Shown: positions 8,494 to 16,985, counted from the first letter of the stretch. The stretch: DNA of 64,000 nt from Litorivita sp050633545 (GCA_050633545.1 JBOEGS010000008.1:62001-126000), one strand, 5' to 3'. Made by a program: numbers and translations. Notes: generated by a model from the letters alone, not told the origin.

Positions 8494-9684
8494 ATGGATC
8501 TGAATTTTACCCAAGAGGAACGCGATTTCCGTGAGGAAGTGCGCAGCTATCTGGCAGAGAACCTGCCGGCGCATATCTCGGACGCGGTGCGTGCGGGCGG
8601 TGAGCTGACCAAGGAAATGACCGAGGAATGGCACGCCATTTTGAACCGCAAAGGCTGGCTCGCGACGATCTGGCCCGTGGAGTTCGGCGGCCCCGGCTGG
8701 ACGCCGGTGGAAAAATACATCTTCGAGGATGAATGCTGCAAAGCCTATGCGCCGCGCATCGTGCCGTTCGGCCTGTCGATGCTTGGTCCGGTGCTGATCA
8801 AATTCGGCAACGACGAGCAAAAGAAAACCATTTTGCCGCGCATCCTTGACGGGTCGGACTGGTGGTGTCAGGGCTATTCCGAACCGGGCGCCGGATCGGA
8901 CCTTGCCTCGCTCAAAACCCGCGCGGTGCGCGATGGCGACGAATGGGTGATCAATGGTCAAAAGACATGGACCACCCTCGGCCAGCACGCCGATAAAATC
9001 TTCTGCCTGTGCCGCACCGATCCCGATGCGAAAAAACAGCAAGAAGGTATTTCCTTCATCCTCGTCGATATGGATGCCCCCGGTGTAGAACTGCGCCCGA
9101 TCAAATTGATCGAAGGCGGCCATGAGGTGAACGAAGTGTTTTTCACCGATGTGCGCGTGCCCATCACCAACCTTGTCGGCGAAGAGAACAAAGGCTGGAC
9201 CATCGCGAAATACCTGCTGACGCACGAGCGCACAGGCATCGCCGGTGTCGGATTCTCGATGCAGGCGCTCGAAGAGGTCAAAGCCCTGTCGCGCAAAATG
9301 ATGCGCAACGGCAAGCCTTTGGCACAAGACCCGCTGTTCGCGGCTCGCGTCGCACAGGCCGAGATCGACCTTGAGGCGATGAAGCTGACCAACCTGCGGA
9401 TGCTCTTCAAAGCGCAACAACAAGGCGCACCGGGTCCGGAAACCTCGATCCTCAAGATCAAGGGCACCGTGATCAACCAAGAGCTAAAAGACCTCGCGCG
9501 CCGTGCGCTCGGCCCCGTGGCCGCGCCCTTCCCCGGCCATATCACCGACGGCAACATCATGTTCGGCCCCGAAGACACGGCCTATAACGCCGCGCGTTAT
9601 TTCAATAACCGCAAAACCTCGATTTTCGGTGGATCCAACGAGATCCAGCGCAACATCCTGACCAAGACTATGCTGGAGCTTTGA
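8494..9684 (+). CDS. Acyl-CoA dehydrogenase, long (putatively catalytic) partner
   Basis: FAD enzyme that desaturates acyl-CoA to trans-2-enoyl-CoA. The 396-residue product has the flavin-side motif WCQGYSEPGAGSDLAS, the WVINGQKTWTT strand and the C-terminal GGSNEIQRNIL. The medium-chain-type catalytic Glu position before that motif is Gly, but KYLLTHERTGIAG offers a Glu at the place used by isovaleryl-CoA and long-chain dehydrogenases. It is followed after three bases by a shorter dehydrogenase, a layout typical of alpha2beta2 enzymes. The substrate is unknown. Confidence 0.93.
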   Translation: MDLNFTQEERDFREEVRSYLAENLPAHISDAVRAGGELTKEMTEEWHAILNRKGWLATIWPVEFGGPGWTPVEKYIFEDECCKAYAPRIVPFGLSMLGPVLIKFGNDEQKKTILPRILDGSDWWCQGYSEPGAGSDLASLKTRAVRDGDEWVINGQKTWTTLGQHADKIFCLCRTDPDAKKQQEGISFILVDMDAPGVELRPIKLIEGGHEVNEVFFTDVRVPITNLVGEENKGWTIAKYLLTHERTGIAGVGFSMQALEEVKALSRKMMRNGKPLAQDPLFAARVAQAEIDLEAMKLTNLRMLFKAQQQGAPGPETSILKIKGTVINQELKDLARRALGPVAAPFPGHITDGNIMFGPEDTAYNAARYFNNRKTSIFGGSNEIQRNILTKTMLEL

Positions 9685-9687
9685 CCT

Positions 9688-10758
9688 ATGGATTTCTCTC
9701 TCACTGAAGATCGCCGCATGCTGCAAGATAGCCTGACGCGCTATCTGACCGAGCAATACCCCGTCGAGCACCGCAACAAGGTCGCCTATGACCTGCCGTG
9801 CCATGACGATGCGAAATGGGGCGAATTGGCCGAATTGGGCGCGCTGTTTGCGCTGGCCCCCGAAGAGGCAGGCGGCTTTGGCGGCACCGGCTTCGACATC
9901 TCGGTCGTGTTCGAGGCCTTGGGCCGCGGCATCACCTCCGAGCCGGTGCTTGGCGCCCTGATGGCCTCGCGCCTGATGACGGCCGCAGGCGCGGACCAAG
10001 AAGCGCTGCTCGCGGGGGCGACGAAATACGCCGCCGCGATCAGCGAGATCGAAGCGCCCTACGAGCTTGAATATATCGCCACCACGGCGACAGGCAGCGG
10101 CGACAGCATCACGCTCTCGGGCCGCAAATCTGCCGTCTATGGCGGTCAGGTGGCCGATGTCTTCCTCGTCGCGGCGAAAAACGGCGACAAGCTGGGCGTC
10201 TACGAGGTGCAAGCCTCGGACGCACAGGTCGTCGGCTATGCGATGATGGATGGCGGCGGCGCGGCCGAGCTGATGCTCGACGGCACACCCGCCAAACTGC
10301 TGATCGCAGACGGCGCCGCCGCGCTGCAAGACGCGATCAACGCCGGCATCGTGGCGCTGTGCTCCGAAGCGGTCGGCGCGATGGACGTGATCCACGACTA
10401 CACGGTGGATTACCTCAAGCAGCGCAAACAGTTCGGCGTTGTCATCGGCAAATTCCAGGTGCTGCAACACCGCGCTGTGGATATGCTGACCGAGATCGAG
10501 CAGGCGCGCTCCATCGTGATCAAAGCCGCTGCCGAACTGGGCGGCCCCGATGCGACGCGCTATGCGTCGATGGCGAAAAACATGATCGGCCGTGCCGCGC
10601 GCCTGAACGCCGAAGAGGCGATCCAGATGCACGGCGGGATTGCGATGACATGGGAATACCCCGTCTCGCATTACGCCAAACGCCTGATCATGATGGACCA
10701 CCAATTGGGTGACACCGATTATCACCTCGCAAAAGTGGCGGCTGAAATCGCTGCCTAA
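9688..10758 (+). CDS. Acyl-CoA dehydrogenase, short partner
   Basis: A 356-residue acyl-CoA dehydrogenase-fold protein. It has the C-terminal DYLKQRKQFGVVIGKFQVLQ helix and EAIQMHGGIAMTWEYP, but no THER-type glutamate and no GGSNEIQ tail. Tight coupling to the longer dehydrogenase upstream suggests it is the non-catalytic or half-site partner of a heteromeric enzyme, as described for actinobacterial FadE pairs. That is inference. A strong terminator follows. Confidence 0.9.
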   Translation: MDFSLTEDRRMLQDSLTRYLTEQYPVEHRNKVAYDLPCHDDAKWGELAELGALFALAPEEAGGFGGTGFDISVVFEALGRGITSEPVLGALMASRLMTAAGADQEALLAGATKYAAAISEIEAPYELEYIATTATGSGDSITLSGRKSAVYGGQVADVFLVAAKNGDKLGVYEVQASDAQVVGYAMMDGGGAAELMLDGTPAKLLIADGAAALQDAINAGIVALCSEAVGAMDVIHDYTVDYLKQRKQFGVVIGKFQVLQHRAVDMLTEIEQARSIVIKAAAELGGPDATRYASMAKNMIGRAARLNAEEAIQMHGGIAMTWEYPVSHYAKRLIMMDHQLGDTDYHLAKVAAEIAA

Positions 10759-10783
10759 ATCGCGAGACATTTGAATGAGAAAA

Positions 10784-10817
10784 GGGCGCCGCTTTATCGC
10801 GGCGCCCTTTTACTTTT
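10784..10817 (+). terminator. Rho-independent terminator of the fadJ-like operon
   Basis: A perfect 9-bp stem (GGGCGCCGC, loop TTTATC, GCGGCGCCC at 10784-10807) is followed by TTTTACTTTT. Confidence 0.9.
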
Positions 10818-10819
10818 AT

Positions 10820-10853
10820 GCCTTCGGCGAGGATATTTTCAGAAAGCAGAAAG
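10820..10853 (+). repeat. Intergenic GGCGRGGATATTT element, copy 1
   Basis: The copy begins GCCTTCGGCGAGGATATTTT and continues CAGAAAGC. It is closely matched by an inverted copy 7 bases downstream and by two looser copies upstream of asd. I recall similar sequences being common between genes in Rhodobacteraceae; its role is unknown to me. Confidence 0.5.
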
Positions 10854-10860
10854 GGCGCGC

Positions 10861-10900
10861 GCGCTTGTTTCCAGTTTCTCTAAATATCCCCGCCGGAGGC
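10861..10900 (-). repeat. Intergenic GGCGRGGATATTT element, copy 2 (inverted)
   Basis: Read on the minus strand it begins GCCTCCGGCGGGGATATTTA and continues GAGAAACTGG. With copy 1 it makes an imperfect inverted pair in the gap between convergent genes. Confidence 0.5.
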
Positions 10901-10925
10901 TCCTATCCTCGCAGGGCGCGCAGGC

Positions 10926-11954
10926 CTAGCCGACCTTGACGATCTGCTTGCCGAGGTTCTTGCCCTTGAGCAGCCCCATAAAGGCCGCAGGGGCGTTTTC
11001 CAGACCCTCGGCAATATCTTCGATATGGGCGATCTCGCCCGAGCCGACTTTGGGGCCGACCTCTTTGAGGAATTCGCCAAAGCGGCTGACGTGATCGGTT
11101 TGCAAAAGGCCCTGCACCGTGATGCGGTTGACCAGAACCATGCGCCAGAATTTTTGCAAGGGCATATCGCCCGTTTCGTCCGAAGCGCCGCTATACCATG
11201 CGATCATACCGCAAACGATGATGCGCCCGTGCAGGTTGATGTTGGGCAAGATGCCGCCCAAAGTCGGCCCGCCGACGTTTTCGAAATAGATATCGACGCC
11301 GTTCGGGCAATGCTCGCGCAGGGCGCCGCGCATTTCCTTGGCGGTGGTGAATTCGCGGTGATCGATGCAGGCGTCAAAGCCGAATTTCTCGATGGCGAGT
11401 TCGCACTTCTGCGCGCCGCCCGCGACGCCGATGACGCGCAATCCGGCCTGTTTCGCCAATTGGCCGACCATCGAGCCGACCGGCCCCGTGGCGGCGCCGA
11501 CAACCAATGTCTCGCCCGCCTTCATCTTGCCGTAAGCCGTCATGCCTGCCCATGCGGTAAACCCGGGCATGCCGAGCACTCCAAGCGCGGTGCGCGGGTC
11601 GGCGACGCTCGGGTCAAGCTTGCGCAGGTGGTTGCCCGGCAAACAGCCATGAGTGGCCCAGCCGAACATGCCAAAGCAATGATCGCCCTCTTTGAACTTC
11701 TCGTGGTTGGATTTGAGCACGACCCCGACGGTGCCCGCTTCCATCGTCCCGCCGATCGGCACGGGGCTGGCGTAGGATTTTGCGTCATCCATCCGCCCGC
11801 GCATATAGGGGTCGAGCGACATATGCGTCACCCGCACCAGAACCTCACCCTCTTTGGGTTCGGGAAGGGGTGCTTCTTCGTAGGAAAAATCCTCGGCAAC
11901 GGGGTCGCCATTGGGGCGGCGGGCCAAGGCCACGCGGTGCATCATTTCGGTCAT
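10926..11954 (-). CDS. NADP-dependent medium-chain oxidoreductase (curcumin/prostaglandin reductase-like MDR)
   Basis: Zinc-free MDR predicted to reduce an enone or 2-enoyl substrate with NADPH. The 342-residue product has the family start ALARRPNGDPVAEDFSYEE, then SLDPYMRGRM, and the nucleotide site VVGAATGPVGSMVGQLAK. The residue pattern IDHREF and VDIYFENVGG is typical of the leukotriene B4 12-hydroxydehydrogenase/CurA group. The start at 11954 has a strong AGAGGAGG six bases before it; the frame is open 14 codons further upstream. It is the last gene of the minus-strand acyl-CoA operon region. The physiological substrate is unknown. Confidence 0.88.
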   Translation of the reverse strand: MTEMMHRVALARRPNGDPVAEDFSYEEAPLPEPKEGEVLVRVTHMSLDPYMRGRMDDAKSYASPVPIGGTMEAGTVGVVLKSNHEKFKEGDHCFGMFGWATHGCLPGNHLRKLDPSVADPRTALGVLGMPGFTAWAGMTAYGKMKAGETLVVGAATGPVGSMVGQLAKQAGLRVIGVAGGAQKCELAIEKFGFDACIDHREFTTAKEMRGALREHCPNGVDIYFENVGGPTLGGILPNINLHGRIIVCGMIAWYSGASDETGDMPLQKFWRMVLVNRITVQGLLQTDHVSRFGEFLKEVGPKVGSGEIAHIEDIAEGLENAPAAFMGLLKGKNLGKQIVKVG

Positions 11955-12062
11955 GTTGATCCTCCTCTGAATCCGAGGATCATTTTGAAGCGCCAAAAAA
12001 TATCGGCAAGGGGCAAGCGCCGCGCGCCGCGCTTTCGTCGCGTCACAAACGCGCGCCGAGGC

Positions 12063-12476
12063 CTAGCTGCGGCTGCGGTAGCGAAACACGCCCGTGCCGC
12101 TGGCCACTTTGGTGCCCAGCTCGTCCATCACCGTGGCTTCGGCGAAGAATGTCTTGCGCCCGCCGCCGGTGCGCCGCCCTTCGGCGATCAGAAGTTTACC
12201 CTTGGCCTGTCCGACGAAATTGACGTTGAGCGAGAGGGTCATCGCCAATTGCGGATTGGCGCGATCGCCGGTGTAGCAGCCGCAAAACCCCATCACCGTA
12301 TCAAGCATCACCGCATGCACGCCGCCATGCGGGATGCCGTAGCGGTTCATCAAATAGGGCTCCAGCGGCAACTCAAAGCGCGCGTAATCGGGCGACCATG
12401 CCTTGATCTCGAACCCGAGGTGCTGTTGCAGCGGGTAGGCCTCTTCGACCAATGCGGGGTCAAGCTCTTGGGTCAT
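12063..12476 (-). CDS. PaaI-type hotdog thioesterase
   Basis: Small single-domain hotdog protein of 137 residues predicted to hydrolyse acyl- or aryl-CoA. The motif NRYGIPHGGVHAVMLDTVMG carries the HGG-x-x-x-x-x-D active-site pattern of the PaaI/4HBT group. The ATG at 12476 has an AAAGGA about nine bases upstream. It follows the ACAD10/11-type kinase gene, with a terminator-like hairpin between them, so expression may be partly uncoupled. It could release free acid from CoA when the pathway stalls. Confidence 0.85.
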   Translation of the reverse strand: MTQELDPALVEEAYPLQQHLGFEIKAWSPDYARFELPLEPYLMNRYGIPHGGVHAVMLDTVMGFCGCYTGDRANPQLAMTLSLNVNFVGQAKGKLLIAEGRRTGGGRKTFFAEATVMDELGTKVASGTGVFRYRSRS

Positions 12477-12507
12477 GCGGGGGGTCCTTTTCGAGGTGGG
12501 GTCAATG

Positions 12508-12535
12508 AAAAAGGGCGCCGCCAATGCCGCGCCCC
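12508..12535 (-). terminator. Terminator-like hairpin between kinase and thioesterase genes
   Basis: On the minus strand a GGGCGC-G-GC stem with an ATTG loop and GC-G-GCGCCC (one mismatch) is followed by TTTTT. It lies directly after the phosphotransferase gene. Confidence 0.6.
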
Positions 12536-12550
12536 TCATGCTCTATTGGA

Positions 12551-13585
12551 TCAGACGGTTTTCGCCGCCGCAAGCCCGTGGCCCGCAAATCGCGGCACCG
12601 CCGCGCCCAGCTTGATTGCGCGTTCGGGGTTCGATGCATTGCCGTCCAGCGCGCGTTTGTAGACGCCTTGGATGATGCCGCCCATGCGGAACAGGGTGAA
12701 GGCCAGATAGAAGCCGAATTTGTCGATCCCGCCAATGCCGCGGCGCGTGCAATAGCCTTCGATAAATTCGTCGTCGCTCATCAGGCCTTCGGCCTTGCGG
12801 TCCACGCCCGCCAATCCGCGCCCTTCGGTGCCGGGGGGCATGCCCCATTGCATGATCACGGCGGCCAGATCGGCGTAGGGGTGCCCCGTGGTCGACAATT
12901 CCCAATCCAACACGGCGGCGCATTTCGATCCGGTGGGTTCAAACAGCATATTGTCGATGCGGTAATCGCCGTGGACCAAGGTGCGTTGGCCGTCGTCTTC
13001 GGGGATATTGCCGTCGAGCCATGTGATCAGCTCTTCCATTTCGGGGATGTGGTCGGTCTCCGAGGCGCGGTATTGCTTGGTCCAGCGGTCGATCTGGCGG
13101 CGGTAGTAATTGCCGTCGGGGCCGTAATCGGCCAGCCCGCGTGCCTCCAGATCAATGTCGTGGATCGCGGCCAATACGCGGCCCATCTCGTCGAGGATCG
13201 GGCGGCGCTCGCTTGCGGGAATTTCGGGCATGGTGGGCAGGTTGAAATTGCGCCCCTTCACCTCGTCCATGACGTAGAACATCGAGCCGATGACGTCGTC
13301 ATCCTCGCATAGGACATGCATTTTGGCGACCGGCACATCCGAGCCTTGCAGCGCCGATTGCACGCGAAACTCGCGGTCGACCGCATGGGCGGATTTGAGC
13401 AAGACGCCGGGCGGTTTGCGGCGCAGCACATAGTTGGCCTTGGGTGTCTTGAGGCGGAAGGTCGGGTTGGATTGCCCGACATCGAATTTCTCGGCCTCGA
13501 TCGGGCCTTCGAAGCCGTCCATATTGGCCGAAAGCCATTTGGCCACGGCGTCCGTGTCGAGTTTGGTGGGGTCGGATTTCGTCAT
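12551..13585 (-). CDS. ACAD10/11-type phosphotransferase (APH-fold kinase)
   Basis: A 344-residue aminoglycoside-phosphotransferase-fold kinase. It carries GQSNPTFRL, YVLRRKPPG and DREFRVQSAL, the catalytic loop HGDYRIDNMLF (His205, Asp207, Asn212) and the metal-binding LDWELSTTGHPYADL (Asp227). This set matches, from memory, the kinase domain of eukaryotic ACAD10/11. The related bacterial enzyme LvaA phosphorylates 4-hydroxyvaleryl-CoA in levulinate catabolism. Here it sits among acyl-CoA dehydrogenase, SDR, hydratase and thiolase genes, so I infer a hydroxyacyl-CoA kinase rather than an antibiotic-resistance enzyme. The substrate is not shown by the sequence. Confidence 0.88.
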   Translation of the reverse strand: MTKSDPTKLDTDAVAKWLSANMDGFEGPIEAEKFDVGQSNPTFRLKTPKANYVLRRKPPGVLLKSAHAVDREFRVQSALQGSDVPVAKMHVLCEDDDVIGSMFYVMDEVKGRNFNLPTMPEIPASERRPILDEMGRVLAAIHDIDLEARGLADYGPDGNYYRRQIDRWTKQYRASETDHIPEMEELITWLDGNIPEDDGQRTLVHGDYRIDNMLFEPTGSKCAAVLDWELSTTGHPYADLAAVIMQWGMPPGTEGRGLAGVDRKAEGLMSDDEFIEGYCTRRGIGGIDKFGFYLAFTLFRMGGIIQGVYKRALDGNASNPERAIKLGAAVPRFAGHGLAAAKTV

Positions 13586-13600
13586 CTTCGGCCCTCTTTC

Positions 13601-14269
13601 TTAGCTATAGGTGAGCATGGGATCGGCGTTGGACGCATTGATATGGGGCGTCTCGTTATAGCCGTGCAGGTAGAAATTATTGGCCGAGAACACGAAACGG
13701 TTCACGGCGCAGTTTTTCATTTGCAGTTGGAATTTGATCTGTTGCGCATCGGGCGCCTCGACGCAGGAAGCCAGCATTTGGCCGATGGCGCCGCCGGAGG
13801 AAACCGCCAAAATGGTTTGCCCTTCGGCGGCGGTCAGCGCTTGGCGCGCGGCTTCGACACGGGCGGTGAAGGCCTGCCATGTTTCGGGCGGATCGACGAC
13901 ATCGCCGCGCTGCCATGCCAGCACTGTATCGCGCAGGGTGCGAAAATGGCTTTTGCGTTCGGTGTGCATATGTTCGGGCGGCGGCGTGTGGCGGTAATGG
14001 GCATCGAGAAGTGCCTTGAAGTCAAACTCGTTGAGGCCCGCGTGGATCGTGGCGGGCGCGGCCTCCAATCCCATGCCGCGCGCGATGCCTTCATAGGTTT
14101 CGCGGTGGCGGCGCTGCTCGCCGACGAAAAACGCATCGGGGCGCACGCCTTGGGCGGCGAGGGCTTTGCCCAGTTCAAAAGACTGCTCGTGGCCGAGCTC
14201 GGACAGAACGTCGTAATTGGCGGCGCCGAAAGAGGCCTGCGCGTGGCGGACGACGAAAAGCTCGGGCAT
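13601..14269 (-). CDS. Histidine phosphatase family protein
   Basis: A 222-residue phosphoglycerate-mutase-fold protein. The catalytic RHG-type motif appears as VVRHAQASFG near the N-terminus, and the second catalytic histidine is probably in LAVSSGGAIGQMLAS, where Gly replaces the usual His, or elsewhere. The first motif also has Ala in place of Gly. The start at 14269 has GGAG upstream and gives the conserved N-terminus. It lies between the thiolase and the kinase gene, so a phosphorylated intermediate of the same pathway is a plausible substrate. That role is inference. Confidence 0.85.
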   Translation of the reverse strand: MPELFVVRHAQASFGAANYDVLSELGHEQSFELGKALAAQGVRPDAFFVGEQRRHRETYEGIARGMGLEAAPATIHAGLNEFDFKALLDAHYRHTPPPEHMHTERKSHFRTLRDTVLAWQRGDVVDPPETWQAFTARVEAARQALTAAEGQTILAVSSGGAIGQMLASCVEAPDAQQIKFQLQMKNCAVNRFVFSANNFYLHGYNETPHINASNADPMLTYS

Positions 14270-14349
14270 GAATAGTCTCCAGTAGAGAGGGGGGTCAGAA
14301 GGGAAGGGGCCGCAGCATCGCCGCGACCCCCTGTGGTATTCGCGAGGGT

Positions 14350-15552
14350 TTACAGAACCTCGAAGAGGCCCGCTGCGCCCATGCCGCCGCCGACGCACAT
14401 GGTCACGACCACGTATTTCGCACCGCGGCGTTTGCCTTCGATCAGCGCATGGCCGACCATACGTGCGCCCGACATGCCGTAGGGGTGGCCGACCGAGATC
14501 GCGCCGCCGTTGACGTTGAGCAATTCGTCGGGAATGCCCAAAACGCGCTGCGATTGCAGAACCTGGCTGGCGAAGGCTTCGTTGAGTTCCCACAGGCCGA
14601 TGTCGTCGATCTTCAGGCCATGCGCCTCAAGCAGTTTCGGCACCGCGTAGATCGGGCCGATGCCCATCTCATCGGGCTCGCAGCCTGCGGCCATCACGCC
14701 GACATAGCGGCCCAGCGGCTGAAGCCCGCGCTTTTCGGCTTCTTTGGCTTCCATGATCACCGAGGCCGATGCGCCATCAGACAATTGCGAGGCGTTGCCC
14801 GCGGTGATGAATTTGCCTTCCTTGATGGTCTGGCCGTCCTTGAACACCGGCGACAGCGATTGCAGGTTTTCCAACACGGTCGAGGGGCGGTTGCCCTCGT
14901 CTTTGGACAGGGTGACTTCCTTGAAGGACACCTCTTTGGTTTCCTTGTCCATGACGCCCATGGTCGAGGTCAGCGGCACGATCTCGTCGTCGAATTTGCC
15001 GGCCTCTTGCGCGGCGGCGGTGCGCTGCTGCGAGCGCAGTGCATATTCGTCTTGGTCTTCGCGCGAGACGTTGTAGCGGGCCGCGACGATTTCGGCGGTC
15101 TCGAGCATCGACATGTAAAGCTCGGGCTTGTTCTCGTGGATCCACGGATCACGGGCACGGTCCGAACGCATGTTCTGGTTCTGCACGAGCGAGATCGATT
15201 CAACGCCGCCGCCGATGCAAACCTGCATGCCGTCATGGATGACCTGTTTGGCCGCCGTGGCAATGGCCATCAGGCCCGAGGCGCACTGACGGTCCATCGA
15301 TTGACCGGCGATGGTCACGGGCAGACCCGCGCGGATCACGGCTTGGCGGCCGATGTTGCCGCCCGTCGAGCCTTGCTGGATCGCGGTGCCGATGACGCAA
15401 TCGGAAATTTCCGACCCGTCGAGGCCCGCGCGCGAAACCGCGTTCGACACGGCATGGCCGATCAATTCTTGTGCTTGGGTGTTGTTGAACGCGCCGCGAT
15501 AGGCTTTGCCGATCGGGGTCCGCGCGGTGGAGACGATGACTGCGTCACGCAT
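14350..15552 (-). CDS. Acetyl-CoA acyltransferase (3-ketoacyl-CoA thiolase)
   Basis: Last beta-oxidation step: thiolytic cleavage of 3-ketoacyl-CoA. The 400-residue product has the nucleophile Cys90 in QSMDRQCASG, the NEAFASQ motif, the GHPYGMSGAR histidine motif and the C-terminal CVGGGMGAAGLFEVL with the second active-site Cys. It lies inside the minus-strand acyl-CoA operon between an SDR and the histidine phosphatase gene. Chain-length preference cannot be read from the sequence. Confidence 0.94.
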   Translation of the reverse strand: MRDAVIVSTARTPIGKAYRGAFNNTQAQELIGHAVSNAVSRAGLDGSEISDCVIGTAIQQGSTGGNIGRQAVIRAGLPVTIAGQSMDRQCASGLMAIATAAKQVIHDGMQVCIGGGVESISLVQNQNMRSDRARDPWIHENKPELYMSMLETAEIVAARYNVSREDQDEYALRSQQRTAAAQEAGKFDDEIVPLTSTMGVMDKETKEVSFKEVTLSKDEGNRPSTVLENLQSLSPVFKDGQTIKEGKFITAGNASQLSDGASASVIMEAKEAEKRGLQPLGRYVGVMAAGCEPDEMGIGPIYAVPKLLEAHGLKIDDIGLWELNEAFASQVLQSQRVLGIPDELLNVNGGAISVGHPYGMSGARMVGHALIEGKRRGAKYVVVTMCVGGGMGAAGLFEVL

Positions 15553-15589
15553 GGGATTATGTCCTTAATGGTTGTGAGTTACAGGGTGA

Positions 15590-16519
15590 TTATTTGCTCG
15601 GAAGGGTGATGCCGCGGATCGCGGCGGCCATCTGGGCGTATTTGCTGGTTTGATCGAAGGCACCGGCCATTTCTTTTTGGCCCTTAGGATCGCGGATGTC
15701 GTCCATGCGGGCGACAATGCTGTCCACGTCAAGCTCGTCGTCGCCAAAGGCCACGCCGACCGTCTCGTAAATCTTGGTTTCGGCAAAGACACCGCCGCCT
15801 GCGCCAAGGATCATCTTGGTCGGTGCGCCATCGGTGACCAAAGCCATCAGGCCCGGCGTGATGGTTTCGGGCTGGAGCAGGTCAAGCACCTGCTGCGGCA
15901 GCAGACCTTCGGTCATGCGCGTCGCCGCCGTCGGGGCGAGGGTGTTGATCTTGATGTTATACTTCGCGCCTTCTTGGCACAGAACATTCATCAAACCGAC
16001 CACGCCCATTTTCGCCGCGCCATAGTTGGATTGGCCAAAGTTGCCATACATGCCGCTGGCCGAGGTGGTATAAACGATGCGGCCGTATTCGCGCTCGCGG
16101 AAATGCTCCCACAGGGCTTTGGTGGTGATCACCGACCCCATCAGGTGCACATCAAGCACAAGGCGGAAGTCGGGCATTTCCATTTTGACAAAGGTCTTGT
16201 CGCGCAAGATGCCCGCGTTGTTGACCAAAATGTCCACATGGCCCCATTCGGCAATGGCCTGATCGACCATATCCTTGACCTGCGCCTCGTCGGTGACATT
16301 GGCGCCATGCGCGATGGCTTCGCCGCCCGCGTCGCGGATTTCTTTCACCACGGCCTCGGCTTGGGCCGAATTGGCCCCCGTTCCGTCCGTCGCCACGCCC
16401 AGATCATTGACCACGACCTTGGCGCCGCGCGCCGCCAGACCCAAAGCATGAGAGCGCCCCAAACCGACGCCCGCGCCGGTGACAATCGCCACGCGGCCCG
16501 AAAAATCTACTTTGCTCAT
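15590..16519 (-). CDS. SDR oxidoreductase resembling the MFE-2 (3R)-hydroxyacyl-CoA dehydrogenase domain
   Basis: NAD(P)-dependent short-chain dehydrogenase of 309 residues. It has the Rossmann motif VTGAGVGLGRSHALGLAARG, then KVVVNDLGV, NNAG and a YxxxK site in QSNYGAAKMG. The insert after the Rossmann motif (VNDLGVATDGTG) and the long C-terminal part with DGAPTKMILGAGGG are typical of the dehydrogenase domain of peroxisomal multifunctional enzyme 2. It shares an ATGA overlap with the MaoC gene upstream, so the two may together do what eukaryotic MFE-2 does in one chain. Confidence 0.88.
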   Translation of the reverse strand: MSKVDFSGRVAIVTGAGVGLGRSHALGLAARGAKVVVNDLGVATDGTGANSAQAEAVVKEIRDAGGEAIAHGANVTDEAQVKDMVDQAIAEWGHVDILVNNAGILRDKTFVKMEMPDFRLVLDVHLMGSVITTKALWEHFREREYGRIVYTTSASGMYGNFGQSNYGAAKMGVVGLMNVLCQEGAKYNIKINTLAPTAATRMTEGLLPQQVLDLLQPETITPGLMALVTDGAPTKMILGAGGGVFAETKIYETVGVAFGDDELDVDSIVARMDDIRDPKGQKEMAGAFDQTSKYAQMAAAIRGITLPSK

Positions 16520-16983
16520 GCGGTCTCTCCCAAGTAACGGCGGCCGAGCCATTCGGCGACCAGCGCGGGTTTCTCTTGGCCTTCGATTTCGACGGTGACG
16601 ACAACGGTGGTTTGCACCTCGCCGGGGCGGATATCGTCCAGCGCCTGCAACACGAACCGTCCGCGCACGCGGCTTCCGGTTTTGACCGGCGAGACAAAGC
16701 GCACCTTGTTGAGCCCGTAGTTCACGCCCATCACAACGCCTTCGATCGAGGGCATCTCGTAGACCATGGCCGACAACAGCGAGAGGGTCAAAAACCCGTG
16801 CGCGATGGTGCCGCCAAAGGGGGTTTTCGCCGCCGCTTCGGGATCGACATGGATGAACTGGTGGTCATGGGTGCAGGTCGCGAATTGGTCGATCTGCTCT
16901 TGCGTGATGTCATACCACTGCGAGACGCCCATTTCCTTGCCGACGAGCGCCTCGAATTCGGCGCGGGGGATAGAATTGCCCAT
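16516..16983 (-). CDS. MaoC-type (R)-specific enoyl-CoA hydratase
   Basis: Hotdog-fold hydratase of 155 residues that probably hydrates 2-enoyl-CoA to (3R)-hydroxyacyl-CoA. The hydratase-2 motif is present in FATCTHDHQFIHVDPEAA and FGGTIAHGFLTLSLLSAM. The start at 16983 has a GAGGAT upstream. It overlaps the following SDR by four bases and follows the preceding SDR by two, so all three are co-translated. This supports an R-specific hydratase/dehydrogenase arm in this operon, distinct from the fadJ-like S-specific enzyme nearby. Confidence 0.9.
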   Translation of the reverse strand: MGNSIPRAEFEALVGKEMGVSQWYDITQEQIDQFATCTHDHQFIHVDPEAAAKTPFGGTIAHGFLTLSLLSAMVYEMPSIEGVVMGVNYGLNKVRFVSPVKTGSRVRGRFVLQALDDIRPGEVQTTVVVTVEIEGQEKPALVAEWLGRRYLGETA

Positions 16984-16985
16984 GA

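Noticed and set aside
6367..9480. A 1037-codon open frame antisense to the fadJ-like and dehydrogenase genes
   Set aside because: It lies opposite strongly conserved coding sequence, has low-complexity His/Arg/Gly-rich translation without any domain, and arises from the GC-rich codon bias that removes stops on the other strand.
12551..13585. Aminoglycoside resistance gene
   Set aside because: The fold is shared, but the sequence blocks and the acyl-CoA operon fit an ACAD10/11-type kinase, not a resistance enzyme.
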